Shown: piece by piece, positions 20,177 through 33,352 of the stretch
How the letters are laid out: each line of letters begins with the position of its first letter
Numbering within the stretch: the stretch's first letter is position 1
DNA from: Piezodorus guildinii
Taxonomy: Eukaryota; Arthropoda; Insecta; Hemiptera; Pentatomidae
Reading direction: 5' to 3'
Assembly (NCBI GenBank): GCA_023052935.1
Contig: CM041292.1
Span: 112,249,436-112,313,435, forward strand
DNA length: 64,000 bases
Notes under the pieces: generated by a model
Told to the model about the DNA's origin: nothing
What the model saw: only the letters and a program-made list of their open reading frames with translations
Databases searched by the model: none
Program-made: the position numbers and the translations under genes

Positions 20177-23100
20177 TTAATCAGCTTTACGAGCTTTTCG
20201 TTTCCGTACATTGTTTCCTTCTTGTGTGATTTCATCAGTGATCTCTTCTTCAATAATTTCATCACCCTATAAAAACAAAGTAATAGGTATACATTCATAG
20301 AATAATGATACATGTAATCTTTAAAAGTACAATAATACATATTAACAATAAGGATTTCTTGACTGCAATTAAACTGAATTTGAAATTTTTATTTTCACTG
20401 CTATAAAGAGCAATATGATTTTAAGCTAATATGAAAAATAATAATATTTTGTTATCATAGCTTTTTATAGAAAAAGGCTAAACCAATTCAGAACATAATT
20501 TTGTCGTAATTAAAATAATCGTATACAATTATTAAAAACATTAAACTGTAATTTGAATTTGAATTTGTGTTTGTTGAACCCTTAATTGAAAGTTACATAG
20601 TGTATAAAACAAGATCTGATACCAGTTTTTAGAAATTTGAATCTTTATAACAGGTGCTAGTTAATTTTTCAGGAAATTTTCATAATGGAATGGATTCAAT
20701 TGAAGCGCGTGAATACTGAATACTTAAATACTTCTTTTTCCAGTTTATCTTATATTTTCTCTATACCTTCATTACTGCAAGAGTTCTTGATTTATATTTT
20801 AGTCAGAACAACTTAGTCATTTTATGAGTGTTCCGATCGGAAACGTATACTTTGAAGTATCCACAAAGTGTAAATTAACCTCAGGTATGGTATATAAAAT
20901 AAAAAAAATAACTTACAGAATCATGAGCAGAATCTCCTTTAGTATCATCGTTAGTAACAACAGTTCTTCGAGAAAGATTTGGGAGGGTAGATGAGATCTA
21001 TCAGACATACCATGAACTGCAAATAAAACATTTAGATATTTTAAAATGCTAAAATATAATTACCAGAAATATAAATTTTACTATCAGAAATTAAAAAATA
21101 ATTGTTTCAATCAGTAATAAAATCAAAACTAAAATGTTGTACACCATTATTATTTTAAAAAAATACAATTTAGTATTCTTGATGCGTTATTGGTAGTATA
21201 CTTGAAGTGGAGAAGGTTTTTAATTTTTTTGTCAACAGTAGTATAAAAAAAATAAATAAAGATCAGCTGTGTGCATTACACAAATTCAACTTACTATTTG
21301 GTACTTTATTACTACTTAATAATTAAAACACGTTTCTCTCTCTCGCTCTCCTCCTCTTGTATGCCCTCTTGTGAGGTATTGTGATTCAGTATACATAGAA
21401 ATTTGTGACTCTGAGGACAGCATAATCCAGAGAAGTCTCAACACCGCTATACGATTCATTTTCAATACTAAAAGGGATGAGCATATAGCACCATATATGG
21501 AAGAATTAGCTTGATTCAGGGTTCCCTAAAGCATTAAGAAGCAAATTCATCGAGGTACGGAGCGACAGGATGCAGGGCGTATTCCAATTGCCTGCATGCA
21601 GAACCGTGGCAGTGAGAGAGCTCAACCAGCTTCCGGTGGAGACCAGGTTCTCATCCTCCTTTCGCAGGGCATGCCTTCAACTATTTTTAGACGGAGACTC
21701 GTCGAGTGCACCTTAAAGCTTCTAACTCAAAGCAAATTAGTTAATTTTCACTTTCTTAAGATACCTTTTACACTCTTCAAATATTCACGTATTATCATTA
21801 TTTTCTCTCCCTATCTTTTTCTTCAGAGTTTCCCTTCATACTGTTCAAAATTAAAAAAAAAAAAAAAAAAAATCAGTTGTTTCTGTACATAACACTATTT
21901 TATAAATATTATTAAAATGTTAAGATATAAGCTTTTTATAATTGTAGTAATAGGCACATATGTATGTTGATGATCTTAATCAGTTCTTTTCATCCTACCC
22001 GAATGACCGCGGACAACAGATAAATATATGCTTACCTACTAATGATGGGGTAGACGATATAGTTTTCGAAGAGATCTGCGAAGATGATGTGGCCTGGAGT
22101 TTGAGGATGGTAAAGTCCGGTGCGGCAGGAGATGATGGCGTATCAAAAGCTATGATAGGTAAGATCGATAATAACAAAGTGCTTGCCAATATTTTAAATG
22201 CATCCTTGCAGCAGTACAGGTTCCCAGATGCATGGAAACGAGCCATCATAAGACCCATTCCTAAAAAGTCAAAGCCCAGAGAACCATCAGATTATCGTCC
22301 GATCGCTGTGTTGCCCGTTTTGTCGAAAATTCTGGAGAGGATAGTAGAGAGGAATCTAAGGAAATTCTTAGAGGAAAACTATTTGCTGTCACCACACCAA
22401 TCTGGATTTAGAAGGAGACGCAGCACATGCACAGCACTCCACACCATTCTGAGCGACATACGAGGAGCAATGGACGATCGAATGACAACTATATTCGTAT
22501 CATTAGATTTCACAAAGGCATTCGATTCGGGCGAGCATGATATGCTTTTAAAGAAGTTTGGTAGCTTCGGTGTTGACGAACTAGTGTTGCATTGGCTCAA
22601 GTCATACTTTACTCGTCGAGTACAACAGATCAAGACTTCGTGTGATGTGTCAGGGTGGTTGGAATGTGGCTTGGGTGTACCACAGGGTTCCGTTCTGGGA
22701 CCACTACTATTTCTTGGTTATGTCAATGATATAGGTGGCACCCTCAGGCACTGCAGAATGCACATGTTTGCAGATGATATATGTATTTGGGCCTTGGCGT
22801 TGCCTGAGGATATGTTCTCTACTATGCAGAAGGTTAATGACGATTTAAACCAAGTTCAGCTCTGGGCCTGCACTAATAGACTTTGCCTCAACGGCCGGAA
22901 GTCTCACTGGATGTTGATTGGCAGCCCAAAACCAGTAGTAAAGGCTGAGTAGGACGTCGTGCTGCCTCTGCTGGTTATTCATGATCAGGTAGTCCCACGT
23001 TGTTACAAGATGAAGCTCCTAGGTGTGATGATCAGCAACTCCTTATGGTGGCGCGATGATGCTGGACTTGTGGTGAGCCGAATCCACAGAGTCATGCATT

Positions 23101-26100
23101 CCCTGTCCCGGTGGAAACGGCTATTACCAGCCAAGGTCAGGCAAAAGATAGTCTCAGCATTGGTATGCCCACTGGTATGGTACTGTGACTCCGTATATAT
23201 AGATATTTTGGAAGCTGAGGACTGGAGAATCCAGAGAGGTCTCAATGCAGCTATCCGATTTATCTTCGGTACAAAAAGGGACGAACACATAAGCCCACTT
23301 ACAAAGGAATTAATTAGGTTGGCTCCGAACAAAAGAGTATTGCCACCTCAATCTTATGTGCCTAGCACGTAAGGTTCTAGATTCTAGAGTTCCGGAAAAT
23401 CTTAGACGTGAATTTGTCGAGGTACGGAGTGAGAGACTACAGGGTGTATTCCAATTACCAGCTTGCAGAACTGAAGCCTTGAGGAATGTTTTCCACGTTG
23501 CGGCAGCGAGAGAGCTCAACCAGCTACCGGTGGAAGTCAGGTTTTCTTCCTCTTTCAGTAAGGCTTGCCTTAGACTATTCTTGGATACAGATCCGTCGAG
23601 TGCGCCTTGAAGCTCAGAGCAAACCTGGAGATGTTTCCTTTCCTTTCCTAATATCCCTTGTTTATTTTACTTTATCTCTTTATTTTTCCTTAATCTTTTC
23701 CTTCAGTGTTTATTTTCACTTAACTGAATAATTTATAATTGTTTTATTTTAAGTTTACTTACATTTTTTTTTATAACATTAAAAAAACATAAAACTATTT
23801 TATTTTATGTTTCTAGAATAAAAATCATAATTGACACAAATTAAGTGTAAAAAATCATTATTTTGTCTGTAATAAAGGGACTCAGGCCCTAAGACAATAA
23901 AAATCTAATCTAATCTGAAATGCATTAAAGTAGCTTACTAACTCAATGAATCACTGAAAGCGGTCCAGAAGTGGGAGCATTAAAAAAAGTTGATGGGGGA
24001 ATGGCAAAGTATTTTGAGAGTCAGATGGTGCTACAAATAATTTGCTACATCATCTCCTCTATTCCTATACCTATTCAATATCTTTATCTTTCATGATTCA
24101 GGATCAAACAGGTTCCTTATTGCCAACGCTGGTGATGATATTCATATTTTAGACAGAACAACGCCTGTCGGATCAGCTAATAACTTAATACAAATAATTT
24201 ATCAATAAGTTAATAAAAACTATAAAGCAGCACTCCCCTCCAAGATTTAATGCCTGATGGGAGTCACATGAAGGATGGGAAAAAGGTGTAAAGAGATGGT
24301 TTTACAGGGTAAAATCTCAAACATGGATAGGTAAGGGGATTTCTATGTCTTTTTTAAGATACCAACCTACCCTAACAACAATCATTATAAATTTCATATA
24401 ATTCTAATTTAATAATATTATTAATATTAATATTCAAAATCCTAATTCATAAAAATAAAAATAAAATAATAATAATAGAAAGACTCACCAGACCAAGTAG
24501 GGCCCCTAATAGAATTGTGACAAAAGCAAATATCAAATAAGATCCCCAGCTTGGAAGACCATAATCCTCCATCAACTTGCTGTGTACAGCCTGAAACATA
24601 ATACAAAACAAAAGATATATAATACAAAATAATATATAAGCTACAAGTACAACCTACATAAACAAAAATGTCATTCATATTGTAAAAAATTAGAATAATG
24701 TCATTATTCAATCAAAATCCTGTCAAATAACTCTAAGAGATGGAAACCAGAAAAAAATAAGGGCAAGCTCATTTGCACCTATCTTCTAGATGTTATTTAA
24801 CATCTATTTCCTAAAAATCCAAATCAAAGAACAAGTTCAAAATAACTCCTGATAGAAAACCAATTCTATTGGAAGTGTAATCAAATTATATATAAACTAC
24901 TTTTACACCAATTTCAGAAAAACAGTGAAAGATAAGCAAGGAAAATTCTTCATGAATTTTAAATCATGATTTTGAGAAGGAAAATAAATTAATTTATTGC
25001 AAACATCTCAAAGAAATATTATAGTTTTCCATATTAAAACAAGCAAAATTTTCCTCCATCATCTTTATTATTATAATTATTGGGTTGTGTCACATGAAAT
25101 GTCCATTTTCAAGGTAAAGGATTTTTATTAAAAATACGATATGAAAACAAGATAATTTTATTCGAAGTATTTACCTTCTTTTTCTACACATTTTTCCCAA
25201 CGTGACACCAACTTTTTTTATCCCCGAACTGAAAAACTCTGAAATTTGAAGTGAAACAAAATCTGAAAACGCACTTGATCATCATTTCCAAAAAGTTTTC
25301 CTTTGACGAAGTTGTCTAAATTCCTGAACAGATGGATAATCTGTTGGAGACAAGTTGGGAGAATATGGTGGGTGCGGAAGAACTTCCTCTAGTCATACTA
25401 GAGTTATTGTTTCTATTTCAGTGGTTACTTAAAAGGAAATTGGTATATTCCTTTTGAAAATTGGGATGCAAATAATGATAAAGTAGCAAATCCGGTCAAC
25501 TGTGGCCCACTTTCATCGAATATTACTATTGTTTCTATAATATATTTCTATTTTGATAAGAAATAAAATTCATAATAATAATTTCATAAATAAATTCAAT
25601 TAAACAGTAATAACAGGAAACATTTTTTTCTCTCTTTGTTAACAAATATACAATTTTTTGAACAAAGACTATCTCAACTTTAAAACTGGAGTTTCTGGCA
25701 CTTTATTTTCTTTAAGTCCCTGTCTCAAGTATATTTTACCCATAAGGAACTGCAGCCATTTTTTTGTTAGTTGTCAGCCTCTATGTCTCTTCCTTCTTTC
25801 TTCCCGTCCACTGGGATCCATTTTATCTGTTTCATCATCTGCCTCTCAGCATGGAGGTTCCTGAATCTTAACTGCCGATTTCCTCTGTCATTTCTCTGTA
25901 GGTTAAACTGGCATGGTCCGAAAAATTGGTTTCTCTATAAATAGTCTAATTTCCCATTAGATTACCCACGTTGCAGTCGATTCAGTAAAGTTATACTACC
26001 TCGCAAACCTAGAAAAGTTGCTTTAGCTCCGTGATTGTGTTTAATATGAGTAAACCATTATTAACAATAAAATATTGCAATAGTTTGCCTCTTTCATTAG

Positions 26101-26992
26101 TTTGTTTTTCAAACTAATATTTAGATCTCACATTAGAATCCGTGTGTGTAGTCTATGTTAATTACTTACTGGAGAGGATGTTGTAGTTAGTGTTAGATGC
26201 CAATTTTTCTAAAGTACAATGAACAGTTTTGGTCAATTACTGAGTGTTCTGTAGAGCGTTTCTTTTAACTTATGGTAAATTTATTTTAGTTTGTGCATAT
26301 AACACACTTTATTTCAGTCACTCGCCGAATGTTCTCTAAATCTTGAACAGGCTTCTTTCCCTGCAATTGTTATTGCTATGGTGTCACTGTAAACACTTAG
26401 CGCATCTTCAAACACAAAAGTAGTTAAGAATTTGAAACTATTGATAGTCCAGGCTGATCCGATTGAACAGCAGTAATTCTCTTGTTGCAGCATCAAGTTC
26501 TAACACTGTATACCTCGAATTATTTTTACTTGTAGTTAATATAACTTCTCTTTATTCTTACATTTCTTGTGGTATTTTTTATATCTTCATTTTGTGCAAC
26601 AATATTTTCAATGATGTTATTTAAGATTATCTCTTCCTAAATGGTAATTCCTAATTTTAATCTATTTCTTTATCAGTCTGTAATACTAGGAAACCTTTTT
26701 TAAATTGGGATTTGTATATCTTTAGGGTTAACTTGAAATTCAAACTCCCTCATAATTTCATGCGGTTGTAAATCTTATTTAGGGGTAAGAATTGCCTAAT
26801 GGACAGGTGGATTATGATTTTGAAAACTGTTTTTTTGGGGGGTTATTACAGAGTAGGTAAGATATGTTGTTAGACAAGGGTTTCCAATATTAGCTCTCTT
26901 CTCTAAACCAACAGATTGACAACATAAATTACTCACGTAATTCTCTAATACTTTTATTGTCCTTCCAACTTTGTGTGTGTGCATGGTGTGTG

Positions 26993-27026
<34 letters not shown>

Positions 27027-30000
27027 AATTTTTTTTTGGTTAATGTAATTATAATAATATTATCTAAAAGTATCTATTATTAATTCTTCAATGTTTATTT
27101 TATTCAAGCGACAATTCACTTAATATTTAATTTCAGATTTTTTTGGTCAATTTACAAATATTTTTCTTGGTAGTTATGTTTTAGTTCAATGATAAAATTT
27201 TTCATATGTATGTTGGTGTTTTTTTAGGAATTAGAAACAGACTATAATAAATTTATTCTAAATTCACTTCTCCACCCCAACCTAATTCCTAACTTTTTTT
27301 TTTAAATAGAGAAGTAATTACTGACCAAAATATGATTATACTCACTCTCAATCCTTGTGAAAGCTTAAAAAAGTAAGATACAACAGACATTTGGACAGAA
27401 GATGGGGATTTCCACCATGGAACGGCCTCCAATTCTTTCCACTTTTCATCTTCAATGAAAGACATGAATGATTCCTTATCTCTTGAACCTTTATACTGTC
27501 TGAATTCACCATTGTTCACACTAAACAATAAAAATAATAAATATATAAATAAAAATCAGGTAATTGATATGGTTCAGAATCCTGGCATGATAAATATATT
27601 ATCAAAAAGACAGAGATAGAAAGAAATCTACTTTGTTACAAAATATAAAACAATGTAATAATTAACAACTTTTTTTTGTTTAAAAAACACTAATACATTT
27701 TTTCTTCAAAAATAACTGCGTTATTGAATTAAATCACTTTTAATGGGCCGTCATTTTAAAATTAACCAGCTGATATCAATGTCTAGGCTTAGGATCATCG
27801 TTGCATGGACTAGTATTTTTATAGCAAAATCTTTAAACAAATTGATCCAGTAGTTTTGGAGAAATGACATGGACAGCGGACAAGCAAATTTTGTTTTTTT
27901 CGTTATTCGGATTCTACGCATCTTGAAACATAAGCCCTCAAATTTTGAGGGGAGATAATTTTTTTTGGTTGATTACAGAGGTTCATTATTGAAAATAATA
28001 AACCAAAATTACAAGCTATTAATTGAAATTTCACCTAATTATATTTTATAATATTTATCAACTATATATAACTATCAACAACATAGGTGTTGAATCTGTA
28101 TGTTGCTGTTTTCAACAATTGATACGAAAGGGCAATGTTTCATATTATGAATACCAAATGGCACCACAATGGGGCTTTTTCAGCTACTGAAAAAGAAAAA
28201 AATAGCCACCGTCCAGTCACCTCAGGGCCGTTCTAGGAGAGCAAAACACACCTAGTGGCAGTCACAACAACAGCTTGAGAGACAACTCAAGCTCAAGCAA
28301 AGTGAGCCATCTTGTTCTTGGCATCCTTTGTTCTTATAATAAAAATTCACGAAGGACACGTCGCCAAAGGGGAAGAGAAGAGGACAGAATATTGTGAATA
28401 AATACCACCATATCAGGTTTTATCATATATCAGCAGCCACCAAATTTCCATTTGATCCACATGGCCATTTTACTCGATTTTCTGGTCATCTTAAAAATTA
28501 CTATGATTGTGAAGCTGAAATGTTTCTGGAGTTTCGCCTTACCCCTATAAGTGGTTGAAAAAAAAATTATTTTTTTCTAAAGCATATAACAAAATTGGTT
28601 TTTGAATAACTCAAAAACTAACTATATATCGCCTGAAAAATTATAAGTACACATTTGAAAGATAATCGATTTTCTAACTGCTTAAAACCTATACTATTCT
28701 GATGAACAAGAAGCATATTGAGCATTGTATCCATGTTTCGTGTGTAGGAGGGTCCCACAGACACGTGTTCAATTCTTATTAGTATTTGAAAATAATTCGA
28801 GGTGACTAAAAAACATTTTGTTTCAAGAAAATATTTGGAATTATTATTAATTGTAAAAAATCCAAGTTATTCTGGAGGAAGAATTCATCCAAATAGGGGG
28901 AAATAAATACTTAAGTTATGATGATATACAGCGGTCATATTTGAAAGATAAAACAATTTTATTTAATAATTTAGAAGTGTCTAATAGGTACTAGTATGTT
29001 ACTGTAATCTAGAGTGAATAACATTTATATCTTAAATGAAACTACTGAACCTACTATGAAACTTCGCATGGGCGAACATCTCATTGCAATTTGAATGAGG
29101 TGTTGCAATTTATGTTTAACCTCCCACTTTACCAATAAAATATATTACAAAGTTTATGGACTTACAACAATATTATATTAAACTTATACAAATTCTTTTA
29201 TTGAATATTAACTTTTCTAAATTCTTGTGTTTTCCAACAGTGTATCATACACCTATGTTACTACTTATATTTCAAGAATAATATTTTGACAACTTGGTTA
29301 CAGAAAATTTATTTTCCCATTCAAAGAAAAGCTAAATTGCAATGTTTACAATTATATTATTTTATTTATCACATTGAATTTGCCAAACCGCTAACGAAGA
29401 TAATGAAGTGTAGTTTTTGTTCCATTTTTATAATGTGTTTCGATTTTTGAAACAAGATATTTATTGTTATATTAGATTAATTATGTCTATAGATTATAAG
29501 TATAATATTCATTAAAAAGATCATTTTTTTAAAAATAGGTTAAGTTGTTTTAAAATCACTTTTCTCATCAACCATAATTCTAGCTGCAGTATAATAAGTT
29601 ACCATTGTTTTATCTTTTTTGAAAAATATGACAAACAGCTATATTCATTGTATTATAGAACGAGTTAGAGCTTCAAGTTTCTTTTTTTCTTTGTATGATT
29701 TAAAAATGGATTTTGGAAAAAGGCATAGAATATAAGATGGTCACGCACCACCTTTTTATAGATTTCTGAAGCGCATATGACAGTGTAAGAGAGCCAAGCT
29801 CTACGAAGCATTGTATGATCTCAGAATACCATCGAAGCTGATTCATCTCATTAAAAACGATGTAAGGTGTGCAGTCCGAATACAACTTGATTTATCACCT
29901 GAATTCAAAACAAAGAAAGGGCTAAGGCAAGGAGATGCTCTGGCCTGTTTGCTATTTAATCTTGACTTAAAATGGGTTATAAGAAGGTCCGGTGTGGAAA

Positions 30001-32523
30001 CCACTAATACAGTTTATAACAGGATGACATAGATGCATAGATACCCGGACGATTTAGATATAGTGACAAGACCTCTAAATGCCTTGAATGAAGCTTTTCT
30101 TAGACTTGTGGGAGAAGCAACAGTCATGGGGCTATCTATAAACCAAGACAAAACTAAGTACATGAGAGCTGGCCTGGGAACTGACAATCCTATCAAGGAG
30201 CAAGCTGTTGCTATTTTGGATTAAGGAAACATCTCAGCAGCAAGCCCTTATCCAGACAGACTAAGTGCAGCTTTAATAAAACCCTCATTCCACCAGTATT
30301 AACTTATGCTAGTGAGGCGTGGATCTTAACGAGTTCGGAAGAAGCAGAGCTCTTAATCTTTGAAAGAAAGATTTTTCAGCTTTAAAGTTGGAGATCAATG
30401 GAGAAGGCTCTACAACCAGGAACTATATGAACTATTTGGGGAAGCCAATATTGTACGCTACATTAAGTGTGGTCGATTAAGATGGGAGGGCCACTTGGCA
30501 AAGATGGACGAGGAGGAAATTCCAAGGATGTTGCTGGAGGGAAAAACTGCACTACTCAAGAGGAAGAGGAAGACCTAGGCTGCGTTGAGAAGATGCAGAC
30601 TAGGCCTAGTAGAGGAAATGGAAATAAAGAAAAAAATCAATTTACTTCAAGCCCTAAAACAATGAATAACTAAAATTTTGAACCTGGCAGATGGTCCTAG
30701 AATTTTTAAAGGGAGTGTAATATCCTTCATTGTGTCGTCCTTCAGAGCGAATGTAAAATGGTGGACCAGAGCCTTGGCTAGGTCAGGTACCCATTCTAAT
30801 TAAACCTGGAAAGGCAAAATTTATCAATTCCACAACAGTATCGTGTTTGGCCATAGTAGCATGAAATTAAGTTAAGTGAACAAACATAATCTAAAATTTA
30901 ATCCTTATACAAGAAGATATTTATTCAAATACCCCTAAATAGACCAAATATTTGTCATTATCTTTTGCAATACGTCATACATCTTCTGTTCTTTAAGCTC
31001 ATTATTTTCAAAGTGTTAGTAATTTCAAGGTTGTGATTGTAAACATTAGCAATTTTATCATATAAAATGTCAAATTTACCCGAGTAAAGTGTGTGATTTT
31101 TAATAAAGGCCAAGACTCTACAAATATTTTTTGTTAAGGTAATTTAAAATTATTTCCCAATGACATCTTGCAGACCCCCTAGACATTATCTGCGGACAAC
31201 CAGTAGGGAACCACTGGTTTAGATAACAATCTTCGGAATATATTTTTCCGTTTTGTTTTATGAGTGGCTTAAGTTATGTACACGTTAAAACTCAAGAGGC
31301 CATAATACATTTTTGCCACTACAGTCACTTTAGTGATATACTTATAAGACTTACTAGATAACTGAAATAGTTCGACATTCGAAATGCCTATAAAGTGTTA
31401 CTCATTACTATCTCAGGTTCATTTGTTGTATAGCTCCACTTAAGATGTTTCCAGCTAATCCAGTGGGAACCAGAAAATTAGCGGAAAAATTGGCTTCTGG
31501 GCAGAATATCTACTAATCCCCGTTGCATGGCCGTTAGGCTCTGAAATAGCCTGGTTCCCACTATAGCTTAGGTTGGTTTATATATTCAACTTCACTTTAT
31601 GCTTGGCTAATCAAACGACGTTACAGTGGGAGTCGTAAATTTTTAATAAATTAGAACTAGAAATGGCCTTAATTAAGGACAAAAGTATCGTAGTAGACAC
31701 AATGTAATAGTTAAAACAGGGATGCAGCCCATGACCGTTTTCTGTTTTCCGTTAGATTTGAGATTTTACCACATTTCTTTGGGTAACCATTTAATAGAAG
31801 CTGGATAGGCAACAGGAGGATTTTCCTGTCTCAGAGTTATTCCACAGCAGTAATAGAAAAAAAAAAAAGTAATAGTCCTGCCACAGCCGGGTTCGAAATC
31901 TGAAATCTTGCAGAAACCAGTACTCAGTAAACCACAAAATATATTTTAAAAACAATAATTATCAAGGGCCGTCAGTAACATTTGAAAAAAAAAAAAAAAA
32001 AATCTTTTCAAATAATTGTGTGTAAATAACTCAAAAAATTTATCTCCTGAAAAATTGAAAGTCATTTGAGATACATTTGGGTAATTATCTGAAAAATAAT
32101 CACATTAAAAAAAATTGTCTAAATCAGACCAATATTGGAAAAGCTAATAAATATAACAAACCACATTAGTGTTAATAGAACATTAGGATTCATGTTTTGT
32201 GCCCAGATTATCCTGTAAATACTTGGAATTTTTATACGAGTTTTACAATTATGACTTGAAAACATTTTGTTATTGGAACATGAAAACAATTTAACTCAAG
32301 TTTGGTTCTTATGGAAACCTTCACTTACAAATAGAGTTAATTCATGTTTATGTAGTACACAAACATAAGGATGTCTAACGATTATGTTTAAGTGCTAAAG
32401 CGTATCAAGTAATTGTGCTTATGCCTACTGCAACTGGTATATTATTGTAAATTTATCATAGTAAAATTGATACCTGTTAACAAATAATAACTTTGTTTGT
32501 TTTATACAGTTAAAAGAGTAACT

Positions 32524-32584
<61 letters not shown>

Positions 32585-33352
32585 TTAAGTTATATTACAC
32601 ATCAATATGTACTGAGGATGGGTGCATCAAAACATTTCCTTTTAAATGATACTCTTAAATTAATGGAGTGATGTGGTAACAAAACAAGTGTAAAACTTGC
32701 AGTTTCAAGATCAATAATTATCACAAATCTTACTTAATATTAGGGAAGTCAGAGGTATGGAAGAAATTCAATCAGAATAAGAGTTGAAACATGAGATAAT
32801 ACATTATGTAAACATAGCCATTAACAGAATTATCCCAGCATTACAACAAGATAATGGACAATAACATTGTTGGGTTGTGCACAAATTAGTATTTACTCAC
32901 TGAAATATTGTAGGTAATGCAGTAACTATAAAACGACCACTGAGACCAGGTGATAAAGTAACATCTATCTGTGCAACTGAAAGATCTAGGTCTTTACTCC
33001 AAGAGGAAAACTCTTCCCAAAGTGGCTGAAGAGCTTTACAAGCAGGACACCAAGGAGCATAACTGCAAACACGAAACAGTAAGACTGACTTACATTTAAA
33101 ATAAACAATGGTCACAAAAAAATTATATAAAAATATATATAGACTATGAACATAAATTTAACATAGAATTGATTCTGTTCACAATATCTATGTATAAATA
33201 TGTGTATCTTACAATTCAACCATCCATTCCCCGGTAAGCATTTTTTCCCAATTATCTTCATCTAAATGTATTAACTGAGATTTAGAATAAGTTGAACCCC
33301 AACTTAAGACAACCACACAAGCAAATAACACAAAACTGTTCCACTTGGCCAT
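20177..33352 (-). CDS. TMX1: Thioredoxin-related transmembrane protein 1 (TMX1-like), six coding exons
   Basis: Exons (minus): 33352-33213, 33062-32901, 27520-27346, 24590-24489, 21016-20917 and 20266-20177, all GT-AG. The product has a signal peptide (about residues 1-24), a thioredoxin domain with active site WCPAC at 51-55 and DVT..PGLSGRF and ALPT further on, then GEFRQYKGSRDK, a single transmembrane helix near 177-200 and an acidic/basic tail ending RKRKARKAD. This is the TMX1 plan: a type I ER-membrane disulfide oxidoreductase acting on membrane-bound substrates. All exon phases agree except exon 5, which is 100 bases long where 99 is required. Its first half reads FMVCLIDLIYPPKS and its second half SRRTVVTNDDTKGDSAHDS in another frame. 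An extra base in the TTT run near 20973-20975 would explain this. Introns hold LINEs, mariner pieces and SINEs. Confidence 0.92.
21380..21895 (+). pseudogene. 3' end fragment of a Jockey/CR1-like LINE (copy 1)
   Basis: This is a diverged duplicate of the end of the next LINE. Both contain ATCCAGAGA.GTCTCAA, AAAAGGGA.GA, CGAGGTACGGAG.GA, AGAGAGCTCAACCAGCT and TCGAGTGC.CCTT. Translation recovers VRSDRMQGVFQLPACRT and VRELNQLPVET. It ends in a run of about 20 A at 21851-21870. It lies inside TMX1 intron 4, antisense to the gene. Confidence 0.75.
21960..23915 (+). pseudogene. Jockey/CR1-like LINE, 5'-truncated, with RT domain
   Basis: The frame from about 21960 gives an RT with WKRAIIRPIPKKSKPREPSD, LSPHQSGFRRRRSTCTAL, SLDFTKAFDS (motif A), GVPQGSVLGPLLF and MHMFADDICIW (catalytic FADD). 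A TAG at 22950 interrupts it, and the same frame resumes with YKMKLLGVMISNSLWWRDDA. A frameshift near 23340-23360 leads to the C-terminal part (LARKVLDSRVPENLRREFVE, AARELNQLPVEV). The 3' end has a short (TCTAA)n run at about 23902-23920. It lies in a TMX1 intron in the opposite orientation. Confidence 0.85.
24100..24225 (+). pseudogene. Small RT fragment (RTE-like)
   Basis: The frame reads FLIANAGDDIHILDRTTPVG followed by SANNLIQIIYQ, resembling the A.ADDI.I..RT stretch of RTE-like reverse transcriptases with the Tyr of YADD changed. It is too short for more. Confidence 0.35.
25080..25395 (-). mobile_element. Mariner fragment (same family as the 33.8-35.1 kb copy)
   Basis: It starts at a mariner terminal repeat (TTGGGTTGTGTCACATGAAA) next to TA. 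On the minus strand it encodes the transposase C-terminus, including EVLPHPPYSPNLSPTDY and later the FSDFVSLQ region, with frame breaks. The stretch is nearly the reverse complement of about 34754-35067. It is truncated at its 5' side near 25395 and lies in TMX1 intron 3. Confidence 0.85.
26978..27027. repeat. (TG)n-(TA)n microsatellite
   Basis: A run of GTGTGT units with one interruption (CATG) passes into about 11 TA units and then a T run. Confidence 0.9.
27790..28015 (-). repeat. Interspersed repeat, family C
   Basis: It shares ATTCTACGCATCTTGAAACA, then TAAGCCCTCAAATTTTGAGG and GATTACAGAGGTTCATTATT with the 15.6 kb copy. Its left part (about 27790-27890, including CCAGTAGTTTTGGAGAAATG) corresponds to the CTGAAACTACTGAACCAATT block at 19.0 kb in inverted form. 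Confidence 0.55.
28030..29680. other. TMX1 intron 2, AT-rich, minor repeats
   Basis: A block near 28560-28690 (AATAACTCAAAAACTAACTA ... CGCCTGAAAAATT) has a relative near 32020-32100 (AATAACTCAAAAAATTTATC ... TCCTGAAAAATT) within the same intron. No gene was found. Confidence 0.35.
29690..30600 (+). pseudogene. RTE-like LINE reverse transcriptase, broken
   Basis: The frame pieces in order are ILEKGIEYKMVTHHLFIDF, LYDLRIPSKLIHLIKNDVR, FKTKKGLRQGDALACLLFNL, then HRYPDDLDIVTRPLNALNEA (YPDD in place of the catalytic YADD), QDKTKYMRAGLG, and a C-terminal part with RRLYNQELYELFGEANIVRY and CGRLRWEGHLAKMDEEEIPR. This is the order of the RTE-like lineage also seen at 7.8-8.6 kb and 59.9-60.4 kb. Several stops and frameshifts are present. 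It lies in TMX1 intron 2, antisense. Confidence 0.8.
30675..30826 (+). repeat. tRNA-derived SINE, family A (partial)
   Basis: It runs from the box B end (TTGAACCTGGCAGATGGTCC) through GTCGTCCTTCAGAGCG, GACCAGAGCCTTGGC and TCTAATTAAACCTGGA. This is the same order as the complement of the 52 kb full copy, with the first part of the tRNA head missing. Confidence 0.65.
31593..31646 (-). repeat. SINE family A tail fragment
   Basis: It matches the tail-proximal part of the 52 kb copy (CACTTTATGC..GGCTAAT, then TACAGTGGGAGTC.TAA). Confidence 0.5.
31795..31940 (-). repeat. tRNA-derived SINE, family B (partial)
   Basis: Read on the minus strand it has a box B-like TTTCGAACCCGGCTGTGGCA followed by a block ending in AGGAAAATCCTCC, corresponding to the 41.7 kb copy's order. 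An A-run expansion sits in the middle (31857-31869). Confidence 0.45.
32527..32580. repeat. (TA)n microsatellite
   Basis: About 26 uninterrupted TA units lie in TMX1 intron 2. Confidence 0.95.

Noticed and set aside
22379..22633. Antisense ORFs within the LINE reverse transcriptase
   Set aside because: Shadows of the plus-strand RT frame with no independent motif.
32527..32580. (TA)n tract as a replication origin or regulatory element
   Set aside because: A plain microsatellite in an intron with no accompanying signal.
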